A stretch of 64,000 nucleotides of DNA from Amyelois transitella. Taxonomy: Eukaryota > Arthropoda > Insecta > Lepidoptera > Pyralidae. The notes beneath the pieces are model-generated. The model saw only the letters and a program-made list of their open reading frames with translations, was not told the origin of the DNA and searched no databases. The DNA lies in the NCBI RefSeq assembly GCF_032362555.1, contig NC_083519.1, positions 1,939,501 to 2,003,500 on the forward strand, given 5' to 3'. Shown here one piece after another: positions 10,456 through 23,400 of the stretch. The stretch's first letter is position 1; every line of letters starts with the position of its first letter. The position numbers and the translations under genes are program-made.

Positions 10456-13400
10456 TCAGTACAGTTTTGAAAACAAATCAATAAGCGACATTGGGCAATC
10501 TTGATATGTTTTGATGCATTCCTTATTGCCTTCTCCGTGTTCGTATGCTTCAATGTACGGCTGTACCTCGTGCAGATAGTCGGTGTGATAGATGTCATTT
10601 CTTGGGCTGGAAATGCGATGTAATTATAAGTAAATATATTTTTTTCTAATTCTATACTAAAATTATTAGGCGAACGTCTATTGGAAGATTTCATTTGCAG
10701 TTTTTGTGCTAATGTTTCCGTATGTTTTTTTTGGTAAGTAAACAAGAAACAAATAAACAAAGCTATGTATATTGTGGCATGTGGTTCACGAATATAGGAC
10801 CACTCCATCTCTTTCCCATTTTCGTATAAGATGAATAAGTCTCATAAACTTGGGATTCTTTTTTTAGGCGATGGTAAAGCAAGCTGTCACTATTTGAATC
10901 TCAATTCTATCATTAAGCCAAACAGCTGAATGAGGCCTGGTCTTTGGTCTTTTCGAGACTTTTGGCTCTGTCTACCCCGCAAGAGATATAGAGATGATTA
11001 TATGTATATATGTTAATTTCGTTTTTTATTCATAAGTACTGAAAAACTGCTAGATTCTTATGAAATTGGAAAGGATTGATAAATTTTTGTATATTCCTAA
11101 CCCTACTAACCTACTCCTAATTAAAGGGTAAAATATTTATTAAATTTATAACAGTAATTATTCGTATTTTGACGAATAATTCTCTTTGTGAAGCAAATTG
11201 TCTAATGCCACAACTGAGCAAACAGTACACACTTTGCAAAAAAACCCCTTGGTTCTTTTCGTTTAATAGCATCCTTAATTATGTTTGTGAATGAAACTTA
11301 CTTCAAGACGTAACTGACTAATTCGTGGAGTAGATCCTCCTTGTCCTCTGAGTGCAGGGGCTCGGCACCAACTTGACACAGCGTCCGCAGCACGCAAGCA
11401 GTACCATTGAGACCCAGACTGAAAGATATAATTGATCACAAAATTCAAATTTTTTATTCATTACTATAGGATACTATATATCGCTTAATAATTGTCAAAA
11501 CGTATGGTTTAACAACATTGGTTGACGTCAAATAAATTACTTAAAAACTAAGTTTACTGCCGCTTCCAAGGCGTCAGTGCAGAAGAAGCGGTAAAACTGC
11601 AACACAATGTATTCTCTCGTCCACATTTCTATTCTAAGTTTGGATAATAGTGACGTCGACGTTGATGAAGAAAATGCTGCAGTGCAGTTTGTTACCGCTT
11701 CTTCTGCACTGACGCTTTGGAAGCGGTAGTAAGCTTAGTTTTAAGTATTTTGTTTGATGCTAACCAATGTTGTGAAACCAAAAGATATGACAATTATTTA
11801 GTAATATTGAAGTGTCCCATAATAATGAATAATAATTCTGAATATTCAATTTTTTAATAGGATTGTTATAGTGACTGACAGGTAATAAACAGCATCTTTG
11901 ATCTACCATATTTGATATTTTAAAATAAAGAACGTAATAATGGTCAAAAGACGTGTTATATATATATTTCTATACATGTGTGATATCCATCGACGATCCA
12001 AAAGCGGTCCAGATTCTTATTATTAGACGGTCCAGACTTATTACATAGGCAACAAAAGTCGTTTTGTGTATGATTCTGACCTAGGTAATCAAGGATTGTG
12101 GTCATTGGCGCACCTCGGACTTCTCATTACTGAGATATGGATTCTAGTAGGACCTGTGACGTAAATTTTAACTGCATGAATATATGTAGATGAGGAGAGG
12201 TATGAATGTGAATGAAGCGAAATAAGTATGCAGGGATCGTGGCAAGTGGAAAGATGTAGTTTCTGCCTACCGTCCCGGAAACGAGAAGCGATTTTATATA
12301 TATTTATTGATTTTTAATATTGGACCGCGAAAATATGAACATCCGCGAATACCGGCCGACAGTATTGTAAACAATCGCAATTATTCTGCGGGTAAACAGC
12401 AATAAATTACATTATGACATTCGGAAAATGGGAATTGACAAAAGCAATTTATATTAAATTGCTTCCCAAGTATAAATTGTCGAGACGTGATAAATCACCG
12501 CGCGTTTTTTAACGATCTGATTACCACTTATTTTCTTTGCTAAAATAAGTTATGTAACTTTTTTAAAGACGAAAGCGTGTTTGGATACATATATGTATGT
12601 ACATATATCTTTTACACAATAGCACACACACATATTTATGTATGTTTATTTATTTATGTACGTCTATAATTAGTTAGTTTAGTGCCGTGTGGTTCCTGGT
12701 ACCAATAAAAAAAGAATAGGAGCACTCCGCCTCATTCCCATGGATGTCGTAAAAGGCGACTAAGGGTAAAACATATACACGATTCGAGGACTTTTAATCG
12801 AGAGTTTCTTTTTTTACTTTTTGGTATATTTCTACTATATTAGTTTTTAAAGCAGGTTATATTTATAAATCAAATAGTTTATAATTGAAAACTGTTTTTA
12901 TATAACTTTCAATTGCTGTGAGCGTGTCTCGTGCGCATGTATAGCTCGCGGGTGGAGAGGGAAGCATTAGTAGATTTTTTTCAGTGGGAACCTAGTCTTT
13001 TGTGTAGTTTGGTCCTACAGTAGAAAACAAGACACTTACCCTGTCAAGAAACTCTCAACGAACTTGTAAAAATGATACAATCTTCCATCGTTGTCATAAT
13101 ACCCATCTCCTTCTAACTTATTCATCTCATATTCATCTCTTTTCCTCCTAGACATGCCAGTATATCCATTGTACGATTCTAACACGTCAAAAGGTATTTG
13201 TGATCTGTTCCACGGTAGCTGGAAGTTAGCTTGGAAAGCGTAGTTCAGGTTGACCATTTTCGCTGGAGTGGGTGTTCCGATGCCAATGTTGAACTGGAAA
13301 TATTAATACTTATTATTATTAATACTTAATATATAGTAAATTTAATGTTTAATTAAAAGGCGCCGTGTGGTTCTACGTATGTGACTGAAAATATAAATAC

Positions 13401-15561
13401 AAAAAAGAATAGGGTCAACTCAACATCCATGAGAAAAATAAGAAATTTTTCTCATGGATGTCGTAAAAAGGGACCATGGGATAGGCTAGCAACCTGTCAC
13501 TGTTTGGTTCCCCCCAAAAGTTGCGGAGGTCAGGAGTCGCAATTCAACAGGCATACCTCAAGCTCCTCTTTAAAGAGGTAAGGATGTAGCCAAGAGAGCT
13601 GCCTACGTTGATAACGGTGGTGAAAACCTGAGTTATTCTGGAGTCTTTCTAATACATACATAAAATCACGCCTCTTTCCCGGAGGGGTAGGCAGAGACTA
13701 CCTCTTTCCACTTGCCACGATCCCTGCATACTTCCTTTGCTTCATCCACATTCATAACTCTCTTCATGCAAGCTCGGCGGTTTCGGGTACTTTTGACCTG
13801 ACCCTTTACCAGGACGTCCTTAATTTGATCAAGATATGTTCGTCTAGGCCTTCCCACTCCGACCTTTCCCTCCACACTCTCCTCGTATATCTGCTTAGTC
13901 AACCTGTTTTCATTCATCCTCTCCATATGACCGAACCATCTCAACATACCCTTTTCTATTCCTGTAACTACATCTTTCTAATAGAATAAGATTTTTTCCG
14001 TGCAAATTTATATTCTGAAGGGTTAGTGCGAGTTTAACTCGGTCAAACGCGAGTTGCATTAGTGCCATCGCGTTACCACTAGGTGGCGCTTATCAACATA
14101 CATACATACATAAAATCACGCCTCTTTTCCGGAGGGGTAGGCAGAGACTACCTCTTTCCACTTGCCACGATCCCTGCATACTTCCTTTGCTTCATCCACA
14201 TTCATAACTCTCTTGATGCAAGCTGCGGTTTCGGGTACTTTTGACCTGACCCTTTACCATTTGTATCGCATACAAATTCGCGTTTACTTGCTCGACGCGT
14301 TTGATCGAGTAAAACCCGCATTAACCCTCTGTTTCTTGTAAATTAGAGATATAACAATCAATAATTTAACCGGAAATAATTTAGAAGGGAGCGCCGCTTC
14401 ACTTAATGAACTTCATCTTAAAATGTTTGCTCTCAAATGAAACAAACTACAGACGGGTAAAATTAAACGGGAATCAGTGTAAATAACCGTCTAGAATTGA
14501 AAAACGATCGCAATTAAGACAATTTTCCGCCATTAAACAAGAAATAGGAGATTATTGTATTCGACTGTCTGTTTTGTGAACCTCGCTTCTTAGTTTTAAT
14601 ATATCTTAACAACGGCCTCTGTGGCGCAGCGGTGGTACGCTTGTCTGTGACACAGGAGGTCCTGGATTTGAATGATGTGGAATTCTTTTCTCATGATGCC
14701 AGGGCATAATGAGAAAAGAACTTTTTCTGATTGGCCCGGGTCTTGGTGTTTATATTATATATATAAGTATTTAATATAAAATATAGTATCGTTGAGTTAG
14801 TATCTCGTAACACAAGTCTCGAACTTACTCCGAGGCTAACTCAATCTGTGTAATTTGTCCCGTATATATTTATTTATTATATGTTTACTAACGGAAATGG
14901 ACAGCAGATGAAGTTACAGACAAATACATACAAATACTTAGTCACATCTATTTCCTTGCGGGATAAACAGAGCCGTGTTGAAATACTGAAGGCCACGTTT
15001 AGCTGTATGACATGGAGTTATAGTAACATTTTGTTACCCATAGTTTAAAAGAAGAATCCCATTTTATTATCATTTCCTTAGTCGCCTTTGGACATCCATA
15101 TGGAGTGGTTCTATTTTAAAGTTCCAGGAACCACACGGTACTTAAGAGATAAACTTGCAATTATTATAGACACCTGTCATTATTTGAATCTCAATTTTAT
15201 CATTAAGCTAAATAGCTGAACGTGGCCATTCAGTCTTTTCAAGACTGGCTCTGTCTATCCCGCAAGGGATATGGACGTGACCATATAATGCATCTAACAA
15301 AGTATATAAAATGTGTTTGAACACTACAAATGGAAATTAAACAAGGACTGAGACGATACCTTGCATTGTATAGATAGCATAAACGAAGCCAACTTTTCGA
15401 ACAAAAGTTAAGCAAATTACCTGCAGTAACGTAGAGTTCGGAAACAGGAGTTGTCTTCGACTCCTGTGAAGCGTCTCCCCTTCTAAAATCTCCGTCACGC
15501 TCGCACATACAGTCAACAGAAAGAGAGGACACGTCAGAATTAATAGGTAATTTATAGACAT
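10456..15561 (-). CDS. DM4/DM12 family secreted protein, gene 2 (4 exons)
   Basis: On the minus strand the exons are 15421-15561, 13040-13293, 11302-11418 and 10456-10606, with GT/AG introns of phases 0, 2, 2, giving 220 codons plus stop. Exon 1 encodes a signal peptide (MSINYLLILTCPLFLLTVCA) and the first basic site SRRQLLFP. Exon 2 opens FNIGIGTPTP, continues with NYAFQANFQLPW and carries a second basic cluster SRRKRDEYE before LYHFYKFVESFLTG. Exon 3 has CVLRTLCQVGAEPLHSED. Exon 4 ends with ECIKTYQDCPMSLIDLFSKL. The layout matches gene 1 exon for exon, so the two are paralogues; gene 2 is transcribed toward gene 1. Intron 1 contains LINE, SINE-A and SLR fragments and intron 2 several SLR, LINE and FB copies, which accounts for the 5-kb span. 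Function unknown; it is presumably secreted. Confidence 0.92.
10774..11010 (+). mobile_element. SLR, diverged
   Basis: ATGTGGTTCACGAATATAGG to GAGATATAGAGATGATTATA; intron 3 of gene 2. Confidence 0.8.
11436..11900. repeat. FB repeat: two copies in inverted orientation
   Basis: A forward copy (about 11440-11600; TTTACTGCCGCTTCCAAGG, GCAGAAGAAGCGGTAA) faces a reverse copy (about 11680-11870; TTACCGCTTCTTCTGCACTG). Between them is a ~80-bp spacer with ACAATGTATTCTCTCGTCC. Intron 2 of gene 2. Confidence 0.75.
12190..12302 (+). mobile_element. RTE LINE 3' end, diverged
   Basis: Contains AGGTATGAATGTGAATGAAG, then GGCAAGTGGAAAGATGTAG and a decayed tail; intron 2 of gene 2. Confidence 0.7.
12682..12768 (+). 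mobile_element. SLR head fragment
   Basis: GTGCCGTGTGGTTCCTGG to GTAAAAGGCGACTAAGGG only. Confidence 0.8.
13362..13503 (+). mobile_element. SLR, rearranged head fragment
   Basis: GCCGTGTGGTTCTACG and AATACAAAAAAGAATAGGG, then TCATGGATGTCGTAAAAAGG, with an insertion between; it joins a SINE-B piece at 13503. Confidence 0.6.
13503..13640 (+). mobile_element. SINE-B 3' fragment
   Basis: AAAAGTTGCGGAGGTCAGGA and GGCATACCTCAAGCTCC match the SINE-B 3' body. Confidence 0.55.
13653..13979 (-). mobile_element. RTE LINE 3' fragment
   Basis: About 325 bp of the LINE 3' end, including the coding tail from LRWFGHMERMNE to YPSGKEA and the (ACAT)n end. TCTTTCTAATA occurs at both edges (about 13642 and 13973) as a TSD. 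Lies in intron 1 of gene 2. Confidence 0.85.
14097..14262 (-). mobile_element. RTE LINE 3' fragment
   Basis: Last ~160 bp of the LINE with (ACAT)n tail, in intron 1 of gene 2, about 120 bp from the previous fragment and in the same orientation. Confidence 0.8.
14611..14895 (+). mobile_element. SINE-A, tRNA-derived, near full length
   Basis: Box A GCCTCTGTGGCGCAGCGGT and a decayed box B (GGATTTGAATGATG), body CTGATTGGCCCGGGTCTTGG, 3' part GGCTAACTCAATCTGTGTAA and a T/A-rich end. Intron 1 of gene 2. Confidence 0.85.
14938..15138 (-). mobile_element. SLR, diverged
   Basis: Reverse copy from GTCACATCTATTTCCTTGCG to CCAGGAACCACACGG. Confidence 0.75.
15144..15285 (+). mobile_element. SLR, 3' part
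   Basis: ACACCTGTCATTATTTGAAT to GATATGGACGTGACCATAT; adjoins the reverse copy before it. Confidence 0.8.
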
Positions 15562-17489
15562 GGTTCTTTAGCAAAGTTTAAACCGCGAATGAGACGGCGG
15601 ATATTGTACTGAAACCGTTCGTATTACGTGTGTAGAAGCCAATGCCCACTCCCGGATTTGAATAATCTCACTGACATGTTAATTCGAACGCGAGAATTCG
15701 ATTTTTGAAATGTTTAATGTTAGAAATGTTTTTTTTTAACTGTATGCACTGGTAACTAAGAATTAAAAAAAAAAAATTAAGAAAGCTAATGAAAATGTTT
15801 TGGAAATTCTCATATTTTCCCGGATGAAAAGTTTATAATATAATAAACATTACATGTTAGTAAGAAAACTTGTAGGTATATTAATTAGACGTTTATTATT
15901 TAAAAAAATTAAAAAAAAAATTTTTGTCTGAAAAACGCAAAACTAATGAAATATCATTTACTGATCAATAAAAAACATTAAATAAACATTTTCATAATGA
16001 AACTTGCATTAGTATATTGTTATTAATTATTTTGTATTTTAGGTTGTGGTAAAATTATCTAAATATTATGTACTACGAGTAAGTATATCCTAGTGAGCAA
16101 TCTAAAGGGATTTTTTTTCAGGAGTTAAAGAAAGTTTGGTTCCCGACACCGACAGAAAAAGAATAGGAGCACTCCATTTCATGGATGTCGTTTCGAAAAA
16201 CGTTGACAACGTGGTCTGGCAGTCTTTCAAGAATGCTGGCTCTGTCTACCCCGCAAGGTATATAGACGTGATTATATAAATGAATGAGTAAATGTTAAAT
16301 AAAAATAAATATCTATATTATATCCCCTGATTTCCATGATGGAAATGACACGTAATAGGGCCGTGTAAAGTCGATCGCTTATTACCTTTTAGTTTTGTAC
16401 TGTGTTATTGCCATAAGAAATTTGTGCGTCACTAACCGATGTCATGTGACTGCGGGTTACGAAATAAGGGCTTGTTCACGGTGGCATATTCTTGCGTACA
16501 TTTGATTATATTTAATAAAATTAATATAGTGATTATTTCTATTGTAGAACTAAGTCAATTTATGTTTAGTCAGTGAACAAGATTACTGTATTAAGTATAA
16601 ATAGTGTTTTTTTTACTTTTACGCGGTTCCAGACGACATAAAATAATAAAGAAAGAAATAAAAAATCTATGTTTTCTAATACTTAAACACGTAGATCAAT
16701 AAAAATATCTTTATTCCGTTTTAATGGGATTTTACGTAAACTAGTATTATAAGGTGACTTTAAGATACCAGTTTACAGAAAATGCATAGTGTACAAAACT
16801 GATGAGTTTACATGTGTTGTTTACACATTACAACATATTGATAGATCATTGTCTTGCGCAGTGCCCGTTAGTGTATACAGCCTTAGTGACTTTGTAAATA
16901 GGCAGTGGATTGTACCTTAGTTGTTGATAAACTACTTAAGAAAAGTAATATAGAACGCATTTCTTACTGGCTGGTTGTATTCAAAATTTAAAATAAGAAT
17001 TCCTCTCAATTGTGATTTCAAAAGTGAGAAGATATTTCAAAACGCTTCATTGTAGAATGTATGTGATTTTTAAATAAATATTTTGTGCCAGTACTTCGAC
17101 ATAAGTGTATTTTGGAAGATGCGGTAGGTTTATAATCTACATCATATTTAATTATAATTTTTACGCTATCAGATATATGTGTATGTGTGTCTGTCAATAT
17201 CAAAGGAAATCCTAAGGTCAGCGTAAAATTCTTCGCTATATTAGAAATTACTGAGAAGTGAATCAATACCAATTACATTTACAACACTTAATAGGAATAA
17301 AATGATTGAATTAATGTCGAAACTTAACGTTCAATAATTGTATTTTACGAGTATTAAGCATGAATTGAAAACCCCTCAAAACCTACCACGTAACTTTTAA
17401 ACATTTTTGATTTAATTTCTTCTATTCTCCTATGATACTATACTTGTTATGTAATTTATTTATTTAATATTTTCTTTTTATTATTTCAG
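15562..17489. other. Intergenic region between genes 2 and 3 (divergent)
   Basis: Contains one internally deleted SLR at 16137-16278 and otherwise unique AT-rich DNA. Genes 2 and 3 are divergently transcribed from here, so promoters of both, and the missing first exon of gene 3, should lie in this stretch. No convincing TATA box could be fixed. Confidence 0.5.
16137..16278 (+). mobile_element. SLR, internally deleted
   Basis: Head (TTGGTTCCCGACACCGACAG) and tail (CTACCCCGCAAGGTATATAG) are kept; the middle ~110 bp is missing. Confidence 0.8.
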
Positions 17490-20400
17490 AATATATTTCG
17501 TACTGTTTACAATAAGCCATCTGTATCAATTGGCCGTTCTAGAAGATTCTAGTACTTTAGAAGACGAGATGAGAACAAAAAGGCAGATCAACAGTTTGCC
17601 GCTTGTATATCCATACGGAGCTACTTATAAGGTGCAAAATGACTTCTTAATATTTTATCACACATTTTTTATACATATAATTTCATCTTTATCCTTGTCC
17701 ACTTCGTCTCGTAAAGACTGAAAAGCCAAGTTCAACTATAACAGTAGATAAACATTTTTGTTAACCAATAAAAATAGGTTGCCAAAGCGACGAAAGCCAA
17801 GTGCAAGAGTCTAGTAACTGTTACTATAAACAAGTTTCCATTTTGGCATGTCATCGCGTTAACTAAATCGTAAGTGGACGGACATGCACATCAAATATTA
17901 TAATACATACATACATACATATATATGGTCACGTCTATATCCTTTTTGGGGTAGACAGAGCCAACAGTCTTGAAAAGACTGATAGGCCAAACTCAGCTAT
18001 TTGCCTTAATGATAGAATTGAGATTCAAATAGTGACAGGTTGCTAGCCCATCGCCTAAAAATGAATCCCAAGTTTGTAAGCCTATCCCTTAGTCGCCTTT
18101 TGTGACATCCATGGGAAAGAGATGGAGTGGTCCTCTTCTTTTTGTACTGGTGCCGGGAACCACACGGAAAAATTAATATTTATTAAATTAATATTATAAT
18201 TATTGTAATTATTCATCGGCCCACGAACGGTCACATTCTAAATGATCTCAATAAATATGATGATAATGATGCTAATTTGTAAAGATCCATCTATATTATC
18301 AACAAGCTTTTGCCTGTAGCTTCGTCCGTGCGAATTTAGCGCTGTCTTTAAAAGATAACGGGTTTTACGTAAATTTAACAACGTTCAAATACTCTTCGGG
18401 CATTTTTTTTTCGCCAAATTCCACGGGATCTTTAGTTTTTACACGGATGAAGTTTACTTGTGTGCTTCTTCTCCAGACTCTTAATGATATATATGTACAA
18501 GATTGATTCAGTATGTTACGCGTAAAGAGAAAACAAACAAACACATAAACTTATTATCGCATATATAATATTAGTTGCGATTATAATAAAGTGAAAACTT
18601 TGTATTTTTTTCTGTAAAAAGTATTTTTATAATTATTATATTGATTTTCTGTTGTGATGCAAAAAAAAAACATTACCTTCAAAAACTCAGGAGTAGCATT
18701 TTTTCCTTTAAATTCCTAGCAAATTTCCATTTCCTAGGTATAGGTAAAACAAGTTATTTAATACGAGTACCTTATATTTGTTTTTATTAATCTACAACTG
18801 ATCTCTTCTGTCACGGTAAATCTTTTCCTTTATCATAATTACATACATACATACATACATAAAATCACGCCTCTTTCCCGGAGGGGTAGGCAGAGTCTAC
18901 CTCTTTCCACTGTCCACGATCTCTGCATATTTCCTTCGCTTCATCCACATTCATAACTCTCTTCATGCAAGCTCGGCGGTTTCGGGTACTTTTGACCATA
19001 ATTTTTTTATCATAATTAACTAGTTATTATTTTATAATCAGACGCGACATTAATTTATCCAAAAAACATTGTTAATTCCGCCTACGTTTGGATTCCAATT
19101 AAAATGATAAGCTTTAAGAGTTCCAATGCGAGCCAACATTGAGCGGCGGGCAGCTGGCCAAAGCGAATTATTCGGACCCTGGGCGCGGTTGCAATTAACG
19201 TAATGGTAATGATAAGGCAATTAACCGAAAGGTAGTGATATATTTTTTTAATTCACTTGATGTCATTACTGGGCAAAGGTAAATATCGCTTTAGTTCTAA
19301 CTAAATTTATAAATAATTAATATTAGTTCATATATTATTTAGTAGGAGTTAAAAAAATTAATAAAAGTTATACATACATACATACATATGGTCACGTCTA
19401 TATCCCTTGCGGGGTAGACAGAGCTAACAGTCTTGAAAAAACTGATAGGCCACGTTCAGCTGTTTGGCTTAATGATAGAATTTAGATTCAAATAGTGACA
19501 GGTTGCTAGACCGTCGCCTTAAAGAAGAATCCCAAGTTTATAAACCCACCCCTTAGTCGCTTTTCACGACACCCATGGGAAGGAGAAGGAATGGTCTTAT
19601 TATATTTTTTTTAATTGCTGCCGGGAACCACACGGCAAGAAACAAAACTAACTATAATGTAATAATTCAGAAAGGAGTCATTAGTATGTACCATGCGCTT
19701 GCGACTACCTAAGTTTTATTGACTGACTGATTGACAGATATAGATGACTGTCTGATTGATAGATATAGATTTTTAGACATGTATTCAATACCCATCATTA
19801 ACTGACAGATTATAGATTTTACATGACTGACTGATTATAGATTTTACATTTGCTGCGGGAAATTGCTAGGTATAGATTTTCGAATGCTATTTTCTTTTTA
19901 TTTCAGTTTATCGTCGGTTTTGGCTGCCCAGTGCCGACGAAGGAGAAGCTCGGCCTGTCGTTCGCTGCCAATTTCCAGTACCAATACTCACAGTTCACAA
20001 ATATAACGCAGTTGTCACAGTACTACGTTTTTAATCAGGTGGGTTATTTTGTCGTGTGGTTCCCGGAGTCAATACAAAAAAGAATAGGACCACTTTATCT
20101 CTTTCCCATGGATGGCGTTAAAAGTGACTAAGGGACAGGCTTACAAACTTGGGATTATTTTGTAGACGATGGGCTATCAACTCAAAATTCAAAATTTTTA
20201 TTCATTATTATAAGATACTTTATATCGCGTAATAATTGTCAAAACGTATGGTTTAACAACATTGGTTGACGTCAAATAAAAAAAAAGGCGTCAGTGCAGA
20301 AGAAGCGATAACAAACTGCACTGCAGCATTTTCTTCAACAACGTCAATTTCACAATATCAATTTAATTTAGAATAGAATGTGGACGAGAGAATACATTGT

Positions 20401-23400
20401 TCAGATAAATATATTTATATGAGATTTTAATATTAAATATATATATTATGGATTGCCAATTTTAAAAAGTTTTGAATCTCAATTCTGTCATTAAGCCAAA
20501 TAGCTGAACGTGGCCATTCAGTCTTTTCAAGACTGTTGGCTCTGTCTGTCCCGCAAGGGATATAGACGTGACCATATGTATGTATACTTATGGGTAATTT
20601 TGAAGCTTTAATTTTGTCTGTAAAGCTGTTGGAGCTGAAAGTGGGCTATTTTTTTGCTGGTCAGGATCAAGGTTCGTTGCTAGGGTGGTTTATTGAAATA
20701 CAGGGCTTCAAGTCGATGTGTTTATTCGGGCAGCCGTACAGAGAGAAGAAAGAGCAATTGCCATGTGACAATGTTATTAACCAAAAAAACTATAGTAGAT
20801 AAAGTAAGTTCTATACTTTTGTGTTGCTAGTTGCAACCAAAGTAATGAGTTTTGTATGAATGTTGTTAATTATCCGAGGTCAAACATAGACAATCTTAGT
20901 GCAATTTTTTACGGGATCGTGAGAAAAATGGGAATTTCAGATAAACTCAGACGGAGCTGCGGGTAAAAGCTGGTTCTTTATAAAGATTTGTCGATTGTGC
21001 AACATATTTAAAAAAAAAGAGAACAAAACTTAATAATATTTTTTTTACAAACGTGTACAGAAAGTGAAATTAAAATAGTAATCGATTAAGTTATGTATAC
21101 CGAGTGACTTACACCGTTGCTACTAAATGCTACGAAAAGTGCTACGACGGTGCTACGAGAGGGCTACGACGTCTGTGAAAAGTGTAGTTTGCATTAGTCT
21201 ATTATGACGATTCTCATTTTAATAAACATTTTTGCGTCTCCTTTCATTCTTCAAGGCGATAGTTCTGGGTAGCTAGTAACTTACTTACTATCTTACTTCT
21301 CCGGGTTACACCTTGAACCATGACCCTGGATTATGTAAGTTAGCTTACGTTACGAAGTGACTCGTGTGAGCCTGCCTCAACTTTTACAGGGAAACTAAGA
21401 CTATTACACGTCTGGTATCTTGCAATTTCTGATATTTTGACTTGTTTAAAGATTTCAAGAGAACAGCGAGAAGCAGACTGGGCCGCCAGGAGAGATGAGA
21501 GATTGACATTTTACACGGCCGTTGCAGACTTGCTGAATACGTATGTATAATTTATCTATATACATACATACATATGGTCACGTCTATATCCCTTGCGGGG
21601 TAGACAGAGCCAGAAGTCTTGAAAAGACTGAATGGCCACGTTCAGCTGTTTGACTTAACGATAGAATTGAGATTCAACTAGTGACAGGTTGCTAGCCCAT
21701 CGCCTAAAAAAGAATCCCAAGTTTGTAAGCCTATCCCTTAGTCGCCTTTTACGGCATCCATGGGAAAGAGATGGAGTGGTCCTATTCTTTTTTGTTTTGG
21801 TGCCGGGAACCACACGGCACAACAATTTATCTATATATGTAAATTAATAAACTATAATGTCAAGAGAACACAAAACTGACAATATGAGCTTGCATGAAAG
21901 TAGTTATAAATGTGGATGAAGAGAAAGATGTATGCAGGGACCGTGGTAAGTGAGAAATATGTATTCAAATTCTAATTCCACATTTTTAGTTGCCGTGTGG
22001 TTCCCGGCACCGTATAAAAAAGAATAGGACCACTCCATCTCATTTCTCGTAGAGGTCATAAGAGGCGACTAAGGGATAGGCTTTTAAACTTGGGATTGTT
22101 ATTTTAGGCGATGGGTTAGCAACCTGTCACTATTTGAATCTCAATTCTATTATAAAGCCAAACAACTGAACGTGGATTGTCAGTCTCTTCAGGACTGTTG
22201 GCCCTGTCCACCCCGCAAGGGATATAGGCGTGACTATATGTATGTATGTAAGTATGTATTCCACACATTTCAAACATCACTTTATGATTGTCATATCTTT
22301 TGATTTCAAAACACTGGTTGACGTCTATATGACGTTTTTTGTATTATTTTAAACTAAGTTTACTGTGTCGCTTCCAAAGCGTCAGCGCAGAAGAAGCGTT
22401 AACAAATTGCACTGCAGCGTTTTCTTCAATTACGTCAACTTTACAATTACAATTGTAGTCCTTGCTGCGAAAGAGGCATGATTTCATATCACAAACATTT
22501 GAAAGAATTCGTATTGATAAACATAATATTTTTTACAAAATCCTTTAGCAAAGGCTTCAATGGACAAGAATGCGTGTTACGCGCTATATGCGAGGCGGCG
22601 CAGTACCCGGTCGAAGAAGAGGGCTTAGTCGGGGAGCTCATACACATTTTGCTCACGTAAGAAGATTATATTTCACTAATACCTGTATAGAGGTGTTTAA
22701 ATGGCCAGTGAGGGATACAAAATGCTGCCTTTTGTTGGGGTTTTTATTGTAGATAGTAAATAAAGGAAAAGATATTTTCCTTTATTGGGTAATTTTTTAT
22801 TTAAGGTTAGGTGCGGTAAGTTATATTGCAAGTGTTTAGTAAAACAGTTTACAATTTGGGGACAACAATATCTTTTCAGTTATTTTTGTAGGCTAATTGT
22901 AGCATCTGAAAAATTGAAGAAATGGTAACATTACGAAAAAAAGTCATGTCAGAATCACTGACCAAAAAACAGAGTTGGTCGCGCCGCGCTTCGCGAGTCA
23001 AGTGATCTGCTTTGTTCTGTTCTGTTTTGTTTTGTGGAGACTTTGGCGTGGATAATTGTACGATATTGCATCATGTATGCAATAAATTAGTATATCTTGG
23101 ATCAGCATCTAACATCTTCATCTTCATCGTCACTTACGATTAGGTGAGATGGAAGACAAATATCTAATTCAATATTAAATTTAAAAAAATAAATCATATG
23201 TAATAATTGCCGTGTGTTGAGATCCACTCCATATCTCATATAGACATCATAAAAGGCGACTAAGGAATAGGCTTATAAACTTCGGATTTCTCCTGTAGTC
23301 TATGCGCTAGCAACCTGTCCCTGAATCTCAATTCCAGAAACCATACAGCTGAACGTGGCCTTTCAGTATTTTCAAGACTGTTGGCTCCGTCTACCCCGTA

